This document shows, piece after piece, positions 8,358 to 16,952 of a DNA stretch of 64,000 nucleotides. The position numbers and the translations under genes are program-made. Positions within the stretch are counted from its first letter, which is position 1; each line of letters begins with the position of its first letter. The DNA comes from Leifsonia sp040686855. Lineage in GTDB: Bacteria > Actinomycetota > Actinomycetes > Actinomycetales > Microbacteriaceae. The stretch spans positions 186,001 through 250,000 of the forward strand of contig NZ_JBFBOG010000003.1 in assembly GCF_040686855.1 (NCBI RefSeq), given 5' to 3'. The notes below the pieces were generated by a model that was not told the origin of the DNA, made no database searches, and saw only the letters and a list, made by a program, of their open reading frames with translations.

Positions 8358-8407
8358 TTCGGTCGCTGTCACTCGTTGTGAGGAGTAGCGTTCGGTGGGT
8401 GAGTGAC

Positions 8408-8677
8408 ATGCAGACCATGCTGCGCACCGAGGTGACGATCAACGGTCGGTCATTCTTCCTGGCGCAAGGTCAGGACCCGCACGACCTTCAGCGGCGTATC
8501 GAGGCGGCCGCCGACTCACCGGGGACGTTCGTCACGTTCACCGTGGTGGGGAATCGGGAGGTCAGCGTGCTGATCACTCCGAGAAGCCAGGTGGTCTTCA
8601 CGGTCGAGACCGTGCAGTTCGATGCCCGCGACACCGGCGACAGCGAGTTCCCCTTCGGCGGCTTCTACGACTACTGA
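8408..8677 (+). CDS. Small protein of unknown function, partner of the DUF7882 gene
   Basis: This encodes 89 residues, starting MQTMLRTEVTINGRSFFLAQ and predicted mainly beta with one central helix (DPHDLQRRIEAAAD). The C-terminal half, EVSVLITPRSQVVFTVETV, resembles EMLVGPASQIVSEPVEL of the protein at 28421. That gene also converges on a DUF7882 copy, so the two are probably distant paralogues. A GTG at 8399 is an alternative start. It begins 50 nt after tmRNA, and its last 7 nt overlap the convergent neighbour. Function unknown. Confidence 0.65.
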   Translation: MQTMLRTEVTINGRSFFLAQGQDPHDLQRRIEAAADSPGTFVTFTVVGNREVSVLITPRSQVVFTVETVQFDARDTGDSEFPFGGFYDY

Positions 8678-9003
8678 CGCCGATGCTGGGCTCTGCTCGC
8701 CACGGGTATGCTCCCGTCTTCGCCGATGACGACGAGGCCCACCGAGCTCTCGGCTGCGTTCCCCAGCCGGGCGAGCCATTCGCGATTGATCGACGGGATG
8801 CGTGAGCCTTCGAACTCGAAGTAGAGCGGGATGGACGGGTCCAGCCAGATCGCCGCGCGGCCGCTCCCGGCGTCGGACGCAACGCGCCAGGGCATGACGA
8901 ACGATTCCCTCCGGCGCAGCTTGTTCACGATCACGACTTGAAGGTGAGCGAGCAGTCGGTCCTCGAACTCGAAGACCATCGACTCGTAGACCAGCGTCCC
9001 CAT
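8671..9003 (-). CDS. DUF7882-like small protein, copy 1
   Basis: This 110-residue protein starts MGTLVYESMVFEFEDRLLAH and contains LQVVIVNKLRRRESFVMPW and IWLDPSIPLYFEFEGSRIPS. The family is common in Microbacteriaceae and often mislabelled as an ATP-dependent DNA ligase; no ligase motif is present here. Copy 2 at 28788-29156 is clearly homologous (same FEDRLLAHLQ, VNKLRRRESF and IWLDPSIP blocks). The upstream extension of the frame is rejected because MGTL is the conserved start in both copies. Function unknown. Confidence 0.85.
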   Translation of the reverse strand: MGTLVYESMVFEFEDRLLAHLQVVIVNKLRRRESFVMPWRVASDAGSGRAAIWLDPSIPLYFEFEGSRIPSINREWLARLGNAAESSVGLVVIGEDGSIPVASRAQHRRQ

Positions 9004-9193
9004 GCGCCTTCGCCCTTCTCCATAGTCGGACACTGCACACACGCTACGACAGCAGCGCGGAGTGGGGAAGGGACGCCCGGGCCCGCATCCATGATGAGAA
9101 TCACTCAAGAAGCTCTTGCCGTCCACTCGCCGGCGGCCTATCGTGCGCCTGGGGCGCGCAGCGGCGCGACTGCAGGTTCTGATCGGGGTCGTC

Positions 9194-11539
9194 ATGCGCG
9201 CTCATCTTCGTCCGTTTTCTCTGCTCATCGTCGCGGCGGTCGTCGGAACGGGGGCGGCGACGCTGGGCGCCGGAGTGGCGGAGGCTCAGGCTGCTGCTTC
9301 GGCGAGCGTCATCACCGACTTCGATACGACATTCCTCCCCGGTGCCCCGTCGGGCGTCCATCTCTTCGATGACGGCGGGGCCGCGGTCCTCGCTGCGGGA
9401 TCGTCGGCGACGACGTCCATCCGGATCGACGTGCCGAATCCGCGGGCGGGGGAGTCCCCGTACTCTGTCGAGATCGACGCGCCTGCGGACGGGACGGCGC
9501 TCCATGCGGGCCACTACACGGGTATCCGGTCGTACGAGACGCACGCCGACCTGCCGATCGTCGAGCTGCCCTATTCCGGGTACGCCTTCGCGGGCGACCT
9601 GGACATCCTCGACATCGCCGACGACGCGACAGGGCGGCTGACCAGGTTCGACATCGTCGTGCGCGACTTCAACGACCCGAGCCCGCAGATCACCTTCGGC
9701 GAGTTCCGGATGGGGGAGCCCGAGCCGACGCCGCTGCTGCTGGGAACGCGCAACATCGAGTGGCCGACCACAGCGGTCGGGTCGGTGCCGATCGTCGCGA
9801 CCGAGTGGCTGCACAACACGTCGGCTGCTCCGGTCGCGGTCGGCGCCCTGAACATCGGCGGGGCGGCCGCGGCGGACTACCGGCTCAGCGCCGACACGTG
9901 CAGCAACCGGTCGCTCGCCGTCGGAGCGATCTGCTCGGTCGGCGTCGGGTTCTCGCCGAAGGCGGGTGGACCGCGCAACGCCACCCTGAGCATCCCCACC
10001 GGGTCGGGCACGGAGACGGCGTCGCTGGCCGGAACGGCTCCCCTCGGCACCAACACGATGACGACGTCCAGTGACAACCCGACGCTGCCGCTGACCCACA
10101 GCTTCACCGACACGGGAATCGACGACTTCGTCTACCTGCCGCAGTCGCCCTACACCTGGCAGGACTTCCATGTCGGGGAGCAGGTGGATGGAGCGACCGG
10201 CTTCCGCATCTTCCTCTGGGGGCCGAACGGGCAGATCCCGACCGGGACGCATCCCACCCTGCCCATCGCGTCGTCCCGTGACTCCACGCCGTACAGCAAC
10301 AACGTGGAGGTGCGCGGGATCGGCTGCGACGGCGCCGGCACCGAGACGGTGAACGCATTCCGCCTGAACGGCGACGGTTCCGTCAACGAGGCCGACGTGT
10401 CGTTCGCCCAGCTCTGCGACGACGGCAAGACGCACTTCAGCGGACGTTTCCAGTGGCAGGTCCGGTCCGATGTGACCCAGCCGGCGCCGGTCACCGGCCT
10501 CAGCGCGTCCGGCGGCCGGTTGAGCTGGGCGGCGTCCGCGTCCTCCGACGTGGCCACGACGGTCGTGCGACTCATGCGCACTCCGGACGCGTCGTCGGCG
10601 TCGCCCACCTCCGGCTACGGGGTGTACGCGGGGACCGCCACCTCGGTCGCGCTCCCGGCGCTGGTGGCGGGTGAACGCGACACGGCGGTGGTATACGCGA
10701 TCGACAAGGCGGGCAATGTGAGCGCCGCCGCGTCCATCCCGGTCGTCAACGGAACTCCGGCGCCGATCATCACCGCGCCCTCGGCTCCGACGGGCGTTCG
10801 GGTGACCCCGACGGACCGGGGCGGCCTCGTCTCGTTCACGCCGCCCGCGAGCACCGGCGGGTCCCCGATCATCCGATACACCGTCACGGCCGCCGCGCTC
10901 GGGGGAACGGACTACTTCGCGTACGGCACGTCCAGCCCGATCCAGATCAGCGGACTGCCGACCGGCGTCACCTACCAGGTGACGGTCGCCGCCACGAACG
11001 GCATCGCGGGCCGAGGTCCGGCGTCGAGTCCGCCTGTCGCGCTCACGTCCGTGGCCGCGCCACCACCGCCTCCGCCCCCGAGCACCGAGCTGCTGCCGGA
11101 CCCGGGGTTCGAGTCCGGCCTCGGCGGCTGGCGGGCGTTCGGAACGGCCACGGCCGGCTCGGTCGCGACGCCGGTCCACTCGGGTGCCCACGCGGCACAG
11201 GCCGTGACGACCGCCACGACGCCGGTGCTCGCCGGCATCACGCAGAACACCGTGGTGCCCTCGACCGTCGCGGGGACCGCCTACACGGCGAGGTGCTGGG
11301 TCCGCACGTCGACCGCCGGCGTGAAGGTGACGGGGCGGTTCCTGGAGTATGTGCACGACTGGAGCTCGGACACGCACTTCCCGGCGACCTCCGTCACCGT
11401 CACCCCGGGCGTCTGGACGCTCGTCAGCGTCACGAGCACCGCTGTCGCGAGCGGAGACCGGATGGTTCCGCAGTTCTACGCCACCAACCTCACCAAGAGC
11501 GCCGGCGCGCTCACGCTCGACGACTGCTCGGTGAAGTGA
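9194..11539 (+). CDS. Large secreted multidomain protein (anchor-D-like, two FN3, C-terminal CBM-like)
   Basis: The 781-residue exported protein has a signal peptide MRAHLRPFSLLIVAAVVGTG with a likely AEA-QA cleavage. A beta-rich region and an ASH/choice-of-anchor-D-like repeat (SADTCSNRSLAVGAICSVGV to FSPKAGGPRNATLSIP) follow. Then come two fibronectin type III-like segments (DVTQPAPVTGLSASGG; PSAPTGVRVTPTDRGG), a Pro linker (APPPPPPPS) and a C-terminal CBM4/9-like sandwich (LLPDPGFESGLGGWRAFG). No LPXTG motif or terminal TM is visible. It probably binds polysaccharide or surfaces; no catalytic domain is recognised. It converges tightly on a Ser/Thr kinase gene. Confidence 0.8.
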   Translation: MRAHLRPFSLLIVAAVVGTGAATLGAGVAEAQAAASASVITDFDTTFLPGAPSGVHLFDDGGAAVLAAGSSATTSIRIDVPNPRAGESPYSVEIDAPADGTALHAGHYTGIRSYETHADLPIVELPYSGYAFAGDLDILDIADDATGRLTRFDIVVRDFNDPSPQITFGEFRMGEPEPTPLLLGTRNIEWPTTAVGSVPIVATEWLHNTSAAPVAVGALNIGGAAAADYRLSADTCSNRSLAVGAICSVGVGFSPKAGGPRNATLSIPTGSGTETASLAGTAPLGTNTMTTSSDNPTLPLTHSFTDTGIDDFVYLPQSPYTWQDFHVGEQVDGATGFRIFLWGPNGQIPTGTHPTLPIASSRDSTPYSNNVEVRGIGCDGAGTETVNAFRLNGDGSVNEADVSFAQLCDDGKTHFSGRFQWQVRSDVTQPAPVTGLSASGGRLSWAASASSDVATTVVRLMRTPDASSASPTSGYGVYAGTATSVALPALVAGERDTAVVYAIDKAGNVSAAASIPVVNGTPAPIITAPSAPTGVRVTPTDRGGLVSFTPPASTGGSPIIRYTVTAAALGGTDYFAYGTSSPIQISGLPTGVTYQVTVAATNGIAGRGPASSPPVALTSVAAPPPPPPPSTELLPDPGFESGLGGWRAFGTATAGSVATPVHSGAHAAQAVTTATTPVLAGITQNTVVPSTVAGTAYTARCWVRTSTAGVKVTGRFLEYVHDWSSDTHFPATSVTVTPGVWTLVSVTSTAVASGDRMVPQFYATNLTKSAGALTLDDCSVK

Positions 11540-11545
11540 CCGCCT

Positions 11546-12400
11546 CTACGCGGGCTCGTGCTCCCGGTCCGCCCGGAGCGCTTCCCGCGCGGCCGTCGCG
11601 ACGTCGGCAGCGGACGGTCGCTGCCGTGCGTCGGGCTGCGTCATCGACAGGATGAGCGCGCGCCAGGGCTCGGGGACGTCGTCGGGCATGTCGGGGTCGC
11701 GGTCCAACCTCGCCATGGCCGACTCCACGGGCGAGCCGGGAAAGGCGACGGTGCGCGTGAAGCATTCCAGCAGGACGAGGCCGAGGGAGTAGATGTCCGA
11801 CGCCGGCGTCAGGATCTCGCCCCGCACCTGCTCGGGGCTGAGGTAGGCGGCCGTTCCGAAGGTCTCCTCGGTGATCTCCTGGGGACGCGTCGCGTGGATC
11901 GCGATGCCGAAGTCCGTCAGGCGCGCCCGCGGGCGGGAGAACCGGGTGCCGTAGTCGACGACCATGATGTTCGTCGGCGTCACGTCCCGGTGGATCACAC
12001 CGCGGGCGTGCACGTACTCGAGTGTTTCGGCGACCTCGAACGTGACCTCGCCGATCTGCCTGGTCGTGAGCGGCCCGGCGTTCAGCAGGGCGCGGAGCGT
12101 GTCGCCGTCGACCAGCTCGATGACCAGGAAGGGACGCGGGTCGCGCGGTGACGAGTCGTCGACGCCGGCGTCGAGGATGGATACGACGCCGTGATGCCGC
12201 AGGCCGGCTAGCACGCCCACCTCGGTGCGGAAGCGCGCGACATCGTCGGCGCTCCCCGACGAGAAGAGCTTGATGGCGACGTCGCGACCGAGGTTCTCAT
12301 CGCGGGCGCGGAAGACCATCGAGGATCCGCCGCGCGCGAGCAGCTGGTTCGGCCGGTAGCGCCCGAGCAGGAGCGGGACCGGGGCGGCGGGTTTACTCAC
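11546..12400 (-). CDS. Serine/threonine protein kinase without membrane anchor
   Basis: This is a 284-residue Hanks-type kinase domain. It shows the Gly loop LLARGGSSMVF, the ATP-binding lysine VAIK (Lys44), HRDVTPTN (137-144), DFG (163-165), and the activation-segment GTAAYLSPEQVRGE. In the catalytic loop the usual Lys of HRDxKxxN is Thr. The protein stops right after the kinase fold, with no TM helix or PASTA domain, unlike PknA/PknB. It starts at GTG with GGAG upstream, divergent from arsR, and ends 6 nt from the secreted FN3 protein. Confidence 0.9.
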   Translation of the reverse strand: MSKPAAPVPLLLGRYRPNQLLARGGSSMVFRARDENLGRDVAIKLFSSGSADDVARFRTEVGVLAGLRHHGVVSILDAGVDDSSPRDPRPFLVIELVDGDTLRALLNAGPLTTRQIGEVTFEVAETLEYVHARGVIHRDVTPTNIMVVDYGTRFSRPRARLTDFGIAIHATRPQEITEETFGTAAYLSPEQVRGEILTPASDIYSLGLVLLECFTRTVAFPGSPVESAMARLDRDPDMPDDVPEPWRALILSMTQPDARQRPSAADVATAAREALRADREHEPA

Positions 12401-12500
12401 CCCGATATTCTCCGGGATTCCGCGAATTCCCGCCGACCGGTAGACGGCGGCGCCGCATCGCGGTATGCATCGTGAGAGCGCGGCATGGAGGGCGATGGCT

Positions 12501-12526
12501 TATTATCTGCGTATGGATGCAGATAA
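12501..12526 (+). promoter_or_regulatory. ArsR-type operator over -10 and start codon
   Basis: TATTAT (12501-12506) is a strong -10, placed 6 nt before ATG 12513, which implies a leaderless mRNA. A perfect inverted repeat, TTATCTGC (12503-12510) and GCAGATAA (12519-12526), with an 8-nt spacer, covers the -10 and the start codon. Its size and A/T-rich arms suit a dimeric winged-helix ArsR/SmtB repressor. Autoregulation is inferred. Confidence 0.65.
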
Positions 12527-12893
12527 GCCGATATGCGGACGCCTTCCTGACAGCCAGTTCGTCGAGCTCGCCGTCGAGGTGTTCGGGATGCTCGCCGACG
12601 CCACGCGCGTGCGGATCGTCCTCGCGCTGAAGGACGCGGGCGAGCTGTCGGTGAACCACCTCGCGGACATCCTCGACAAGCAGCCGGCAGCGGTGTCGCA
12701 GCACCTCGCCAAGCTCCGGCTCGCACGGATCGTATCCACCCGCCAGGACGGGCAGCGTGTGTTCTACCGCCTGGAGAACGAGCACGCGAGTCGTCTCGTG
12801 ACCGATGCGATCTTCCAGGCCGAGCACTCGCTCGGCGGGACGCCGCGCCACCACCACGCACAGGCCTCGATTGTCGAGGAGGCCGGAGAGTGA
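12513..12893 (+). CDS. ArsR/SmtB family metal-responsive repressor
   Basis: This 126-residue winged-helix regulator has the helix-turn-helix LSVNHLADILDKQPAAVSQHLAKL. The alpha5 region NEHASRLVTDAIFQAEHS has His residues at positions corresponding to two of the four CzrA zinc ligands; the others are Asn and Gln. A C-terminal HHH cluster (TPRHHHAQ) could add metal binding. GTGA overlap couples it to the CDF exporter. The start at 12513 is favoured because the -10 and operator overlap it; 12495 and 12465 are longer alternatives. Zn or Co sensing is likely from context. Confidence 0.9.
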   Translation: MDADKPICGRLPDSQFVELAVEVFGMLADATRVRIVLALKDAGELSVNHLADILDKQPAAVSQHLAKLRLARIVSTRQDGQRVFYRLENEHASRLVTDAIFQAEHSLGGTPRHHHAQASIVEEAGE

Positions 12894-13948
12894 GCGGCGC
12901 ACACACGCACGAGCACGGGCATCCGCACGAGCACGGGCATCCGCACGATCACGAGCATCCGCACGACCACGACCACGATCACCCGCACGGCGGCGTGAAG
13001 GGCTTCCTCTACGACCTCTTCGTCCCGCACACGCATGACGCCGCCGACGCGGTCGACGACGCGCTGGAAGCCAGCAGGGCCGGGGTGACCGCGGTCAAGG
13101 TGTCGATGTTCATCCTGCTCGGGACGACCCTGCTGCAGCTCGGCTTCGTCTTCTTCACCGGATCCGTGGCGTTGCTCGCGGACACCATCCACAACTTCGC
13201 CGACGCGCTGACCGCCGTTCCGCTGTGGATCGCGTTCGTGCTCGGACGACGGGTCGCCACCCGCCGGTACACGTTCGGCTACGGGCGCGCGGAGGATCTG
13301 GCGGGCTTGTTCATCATCTTCGTGGTCGCGCTGTCCGCGGTGGTCGCCGGGTGGGAGGCGATCGACCGCTTCATCCACCCGCAACCGGTCGAGAACCCGG
13401 GGTGGCTGATCGCGGCCGGCGTGATCGGCTTCGCGGGCAACGAGCTCGTCGCGATCTACCGGATCCGCGTGGGGCGGCGGATCGGCTCCGCGGCGCTGGT
13501 GGCCGACGGCGTGCACGCCCGGCTGGACGGGATCACCTCGCTATCGGTCGTGCTCGGGGCGATCGGGGTCCTTCTCGGGTTCCCCATCGCGGACCCGATC
13601 ATCGGCCTGCTGATCTCGGTCTCGATCCTGGTGCTGCTGTGGGGCACCGTGAAGTCCGTCGGCGCACGCCTCATGGACGCCGTCGACCCGCAGCTGATCG
13701 AGCGTGTCGAGCACAGCCTGGAGCACGCGGACGGCGTCACCGGCATCCGCTCGGTGAAGCTCCGCTGGGTGGGCCACCGGCTCCTCGGCTCGGCCATCGT
13801 CACGACCAGCGCGGACAGCCTCCGCGATGCGACTCATGTGGCACAGCACGCATCCGAGCGGGTCCGTGGCGACCTCCGCAACATCGACGACTTCGTCGTC
13901 ACACCGGTTGCGGCCGACACCGTCCCGCCTCAGAGCTGGAGTTTGTAG
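12890..13948 (+). CDS. Cation diffusion facilitator family transporter (zinc/cobalt efflux)
   Basis: This 352-residue CDF exporter has a His-rich cytoplasmic N-terminus (repeats of HEHGHPHEHGHPHD, residues 4-33). TM helices carry the metal-site motifs HNFADAL (TM2) and DGVHARLDG (TM5), and a C-terminal cytoplasmic domain follows (SVGARLMDAVDPQLIERVEH). The H-x3-D and D-x3-D pattern favours zinc. It starts at GTG, overlapping the repressor stop, and its own end overlaps the convergent small gene by 19 nt. Together with the ArsR gene it forms a metal-efflux operon. Confidence 0.95.
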   Translation: MSGAHTHEHGHPHEHGHPHDHEHPHDHDHDHPHGGVKGFLYDLFVPHTHDAADAVDDALEASRAGVTAVKVSMFILLGTTLLQLGFVFFTGSVALLADTIHNFADALTAVPLWIAFVLGRRVATRRYTFGYGRAEDLAGLFIIFVVALSAVVAGWEAIDRFIHPQPVENPGWLIAAGVIGFAGNELVAIYRIRVGRRIGSAALVADGVHARLDGITSLSVVLGAIGVLLGFPIADPIIGLLISVSILVLLWGTVKSVGARLMDAVDPQLIERVEHSLEHADGVTGIRSVKLRWVGHRLLGSAIVTTSADSLRDATHVAQHASERVRGDLRNIDDFVVTPVAADTVPPQSWSL

Positions 13949-14154
13949 GGCGCCCAGTCGTCCAGGTCGTACTCGAGCTCGACGCCCGTGTAGAGGAGCA
14001 CCCGCCAGCAGTGCGAGTCGCCGCCCGTGTATTGTCCGGTCACCGTCTCGCATTCCCATTCGCCGTCCGACGTCCGCCGCCAGCGGACGAGGCCGATGTG
14101 CTCCCGCACCCGAGGTGCGTGCGGCGGGTGGTTGTATTCGCCCTCGTCGATCAT
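13930..14154 (-). CDS. Small Trp-rich protein of unknown function (paralogue 1)
   Basis: Reading the minus strand from ATG 14154 gives 74 residues, with GGAGG 7 nt upstream. The core VRWRRTSDGEWECETVTGQY and HCWRVLLYTGVELEYDLDDW parallels IRWDRVAGDWKYTTLLAEYA and TWQVVAQG of the 76-residue protein at 16949-17179. The two therefore form a paralogous pair on either side of the MalT-like regulator. It is acidic, with no TM segment. Function unknown. Confidence 0.75.
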   Translation of the reverse strand: MIDEGEYNHPPHAPRVREHIGLVRWRRTSDGEWECETVTGQYTGGDSHCWRVLLYTGVELEYDLDDWAPYKLQL

Positions 14155-14161
14155 GATGAGT

Positions 14162-14211
14162 CCTCCCCTCGAGAACGATCCGATCGAAAGATAGGGCGGC
14201 GCGAGGGGAGG
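14162..14211 (-). promoter_or_regulatory. Inverted repeat pairing the Shine-Dalgarno of the 74-residue gene
   Basis: CCTCCCCTCG (14162-14171) and CGAGGGGAGG (14202-14211) are perfect 10-bp complements 30 nt apart. On the minus-strand transcript the near arm contains the GGGGAGG ribosome binding site and the far arm would sequester it. TATCTT in the loop could be a -10 that skips the far arm. A regulatory use is inferred. Confidence 0.4.
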
Positions 14212-14240
14212 TGACATCATCCTTTCGGTATGAAATGGGC

Positions 14241-16499
14241 TCAGCCGTCGAGCAGTGCGAGCTGCCGGGAGCGGGTCACCGCCTCGGTGCGCGTGGTCGC
14301 CCCCAGCTTGCGGAAGAGCGAGTAGACCTGCGACCTCACCGTGTTCTTCGAGACGTACAGCTGCGACGCGATCTCGGAGTAGGACAGCTGGGTGGCGAGC
14401 ATCGGGAGGACGCGCAGCTCGGCGGTCGTGAGCGAGGATGCGCCCGCGACGCTCGGGCCGGCGACTCCGCTGAGGAGCGCCCGCGCTTCGGCGGCCTCGG
14501 CGACCAGCGTCCCCAGCCGGGGCCGGCGCGCCAGGATGTCGTCGACCTCTTCGAGGACGGTCCGCGCGCCCGCCGAATCGCCGAGTCCGAGTTGGGCGTG
14601 CACGATGGCCAGCCGGGTCTGCACAGCGAGGTGTGGGATGGCCGAGCTCAGCAGCGGGCGGCGGCGCAGTGCCACGGTGAGTTCCTGGCGCGCACCCGCG
14701 ATGTCGCCGTCGTGCTGCATCACCCGCGCCCGCGTCGCGCTCGCCACGACCACGGCGTAGGAGTCCTCCACGCCGACCTCGCGGAGCAGGGACTCCGCGC
14801 TGCGCGAGAACTCCGATGCGGCCCTCCACTCGTGGCGGCCGATCGCGATGAACGCCCGCCCGCTGAACGACGACGACACGACGTCTGGCGGCTCCCGGCC
14901 ATCCCCGACGACGGTGGCCTCCGCGAACATCTCGTCCGCCGCCTCGTCGTCGCCCTGCAGGACGCGCGCCCTCGCCTGGAGGTTGAGGGCGCTCGCGAGC
15001 GGCCATCCCATGGAGACGAAGAGCCGGGCGGCCTCGTCCGCGTCGGCGCGCATCCGCTCGACGCCATGCGGGCACGCGATGGCCTCCAAGGTGAGCGCGA
15101 GTGCCCGCACCCAGGGGGAGGCCAGCGCATCGCTGTCCGAGTCCAGCCACCCCTCCACCACCTGCAGCAACCGTTCGGCGGGGGCATCCTGGCCCAGTGT
15201 GCTGGCGAGGAAGGCGGCATTCAACACGTTCGCGGGCTGCGCCTCCAGCCCCTCATGGTCGGCGAGCCAGGCGAACCAGCGCTGCAGCGTCGACGTCTGG
15301 CCGCGCGTGTACACGGGTGACCACAGCTGGGCGGTCAGGTCGGCGACACGCTGGACGTCCTCCCCGGCGAGCGCGTACGGCATCGCCTCCTCGGGCAGTC
15401 CGCGATCCAGGTACCAGTCCGCTGCCCTGCGGCGGATGACCGGGACGATCCCCGGGTCGATCCGGGTCAGTTCGGCGAGCAGGAGGTCGCGGAACAGGTG
15501 GTGGAAGCGGTACCAGTCGCCCCGATGGTCGAGCGGCACCAGCAGGAGGTTGGAGTGGGCCAGCTCCTGGAACGACTGCGCGGCCCCGGGCAGGCCGAGG
15601 GCGGCCTCGCAGAGCGCGGCCGACATCCGTTCCAGCACGGACGCCCGCATCAGGAGTCGGCGCTGAGGATCCGATACTCCGTTGAGGAATTCCGAGCGGA
15701 TGTACTCGGCAACGAAGGTGTCGTCGCCGCTGAGGCCGGACGGCACTCCGCCCCACGAGCCGCCATACCGGTGGGCGAGTGCGGCGAGGTAGAGCCCGAC
15801 CGGCCACCCCTCGGTGCGCGCGTAGACGTCGTCGAGCTGCGCGTCGACGAATCCGGCATCCGCCGCGTGCAGCAGGCGGCCGGCCTCATCCTTCGTGAGG
15901 GTCAGGTCCTCGGCGGAGATCTCCAGCAGCCGCCCTTCGGCGCGTAGCCGGCCGACGCGCAGCGGCAGGGGGGATCGGCTCACCAGCACGACCTGCGAGC
16001 CGGCCGGGACGTTGTCGGCGATGACCGCGAGCGCTTCTCGGCCCTCCACATCGTGGAGCAGCTGGACGTCGTCGACGACAAGCACGGCCGGGACCGTCAT
16101 CGCGGCGAACGCCGACGCCAGCCGCGGGGCGATGGTACCGGGGACGGAGCTCGCGGGGGAGGTGAGGGCGTCGAAGACGCGGTGGGGCAGCGGCTCCACG
16201 CGATCCAGCGCCTCCGCCACGTAGGACAGCAGCGTCTTCGGGTCGTCGTCCCGCTCGTCCACGGCGAGCCAGGCGAACGGACGCGGATCGCGTTCCGCCC
16301 ACTGCACGACGAACGTGGTCTTGCCGTAACCGGCCGGAGCGACCACGGACACGATCGGCGTCGACGACGCATCCAGGGCGCGCTCGAGCAGGGTCTCCCG
16401 GCCGACGATGCCTGCTCGGAGCGGTGGGCGCGTCAGCTTCGACTCGATCAGGTCGAAGCCGGCTCCGGCCTCATCCCGCGGCTCGGACCTCGGCCCCAT
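14241..16499 (-). CDS. LuxR family regulator of the MalT (STAND ATPase) type
   Basis: This is a 752-residue signal-transduction ATPase. Walker A APAGYGKTT is at 54-62, after the typical entry ESKLTRPPLRAGIVGRETLL. A Walker B-like stretch, VPAVLVVDDVQLLHD, follows. The middle is a long TPR/MalT-like helical sensor region, and the C-terminal LuxR HTH is LTTAELRVLPMLATQLSYSE to YVSKNTVRSQVYSLFRKLGA. ATP and an unknown inducer presumably drive oligomerisation and activation. No adjacent target operon is obvious; the two paralogous small genes flank it. Confidence 0.92.
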   Translation of the reverse strand: MGPRSEPRDEAGAGFDLIESKLTRPPLRAGIVGRETLLERALDASSTPIVSVVAPAGYGKTTFVVQWAERDPRPFAWLAVDERDDDPKTLLSYVAEALDRVEPLPHRVFDALTSPASSVPGTIAPRLASAFAAMTVPAVLVVDDVQLLHDVEGREALAVIADNVPAGSQVVLVSRSPLPLRVGRLRAEGRLLEISAEDLTLTKDEAGRLLHAADAGFVDAQLDDVYARTEGWPVGLYLAALAHRYGGSWGGVPSGLSGDDTFVAEYIRSEFLNGVSDPQRRLLMRASVLERMSAALCEAALGLPGAAQSFQELAHSNLLLVPLDHRGDWYRFHHLFRDLLLAELTRIDPGIVPVIRRRAADWYLDRGLPEEAMPYALAGEDVQRVADLTAQLWSPVYTRGQTSTLQRWFAWLADHEGLEAQPANVLNAAFLASTLGQDAPAERLLQVVEGWLDSDSDALASPWVRALALTLEAIACPHGVERMRADADEAARLFVSMGWPLASALNLQARARVLQGDDEAADEMFAEATVVGDGREPPDVVSSSFSGRAFIAIGRHEWRAASEFSRSAESLLREVGVEDSYAVVVASATRARVMQHDGDIAGARQELTVALRRRPLLSSAIPHLAVQTRLAIVHAQLGLGDSAGARTVLEEVDDILARRPRLGTLVAEAAEARALLSGVAGPSVAGASSLTTAELRVLPMLATQLSYSEIASQLYVSKNTVRSQVYSLFRKLGATTRTEAVTRSRQLALLDG

Positions 16500-16586
16500 C
16501 GTCCGCCACCCGGTGCATGCCCCTCATGGCCCCATATGCTGGCATAGCGTCCCGTCGTGTGGGTAGGACCGCAGTCCTGGCGGTGT

Positions 16587-16952
16587 TCAACGTCTCTCGA
16601 GCTTCCCGATCTCCGTGCCGCCGGAGCGGTAGACCGTGAGGGTGTCGCCGTCGACCTTCGCGGTGTCGGCGAGGTTGAGCCACGGCGTGACCCCTTCGCA
16701 CGCCTTCAACGTCGACGCGAACGGCCCGAACGTGAAGGTGTCGCCGGAGATCGTGCCGGTGCCCTTCAACGGGTTGCAGCCGTCCGTGCCGGAGAACGAA
16801 CCGTTCGCCTCGATCGTCAACGACGGCTGGCCCTGGGCCACCTGGCCCCAGTCGCCCGCGAAGGAGGAGCCGGACGGCGCGCATCCGGACAGCAGCATCA
16901 GGGCCGTGACGGCGACGACGGTGAGACCGGTACGCGACGTGCGCATCCTCAT
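16587..16952 (-). CDS. META domain lipoprotein
   Basis: This 121-residue lipoprotein has a signal peptide and lipobox LLSGC (lipidated Cys24). A single META domain follows (GDWGQVAQGQPSLTIEANGS and GTDGCNPLKGTGTISGDTF), the HslJ-like fold found in envelope and motility-linked proteins. Its ATG lies within the stop of the upstream 76-residue gene (ATGA), so the two are translationally coupled. It is expected to sit on the outer face of the cytoplasmic membrane. Function unknown. Confidence 0.85.
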   Translation of the reverse strand: MRMRTSRTGLTVVAVTALMLLSGCAPSGSSFAGDWGQVAQGQPSLTIEANGSFSGTDGCNPLKGTGTISGDTFTFGPFASTLKACEGVTPWLNLADTAKVDGDTLTVYRSGGTEIGKLERR

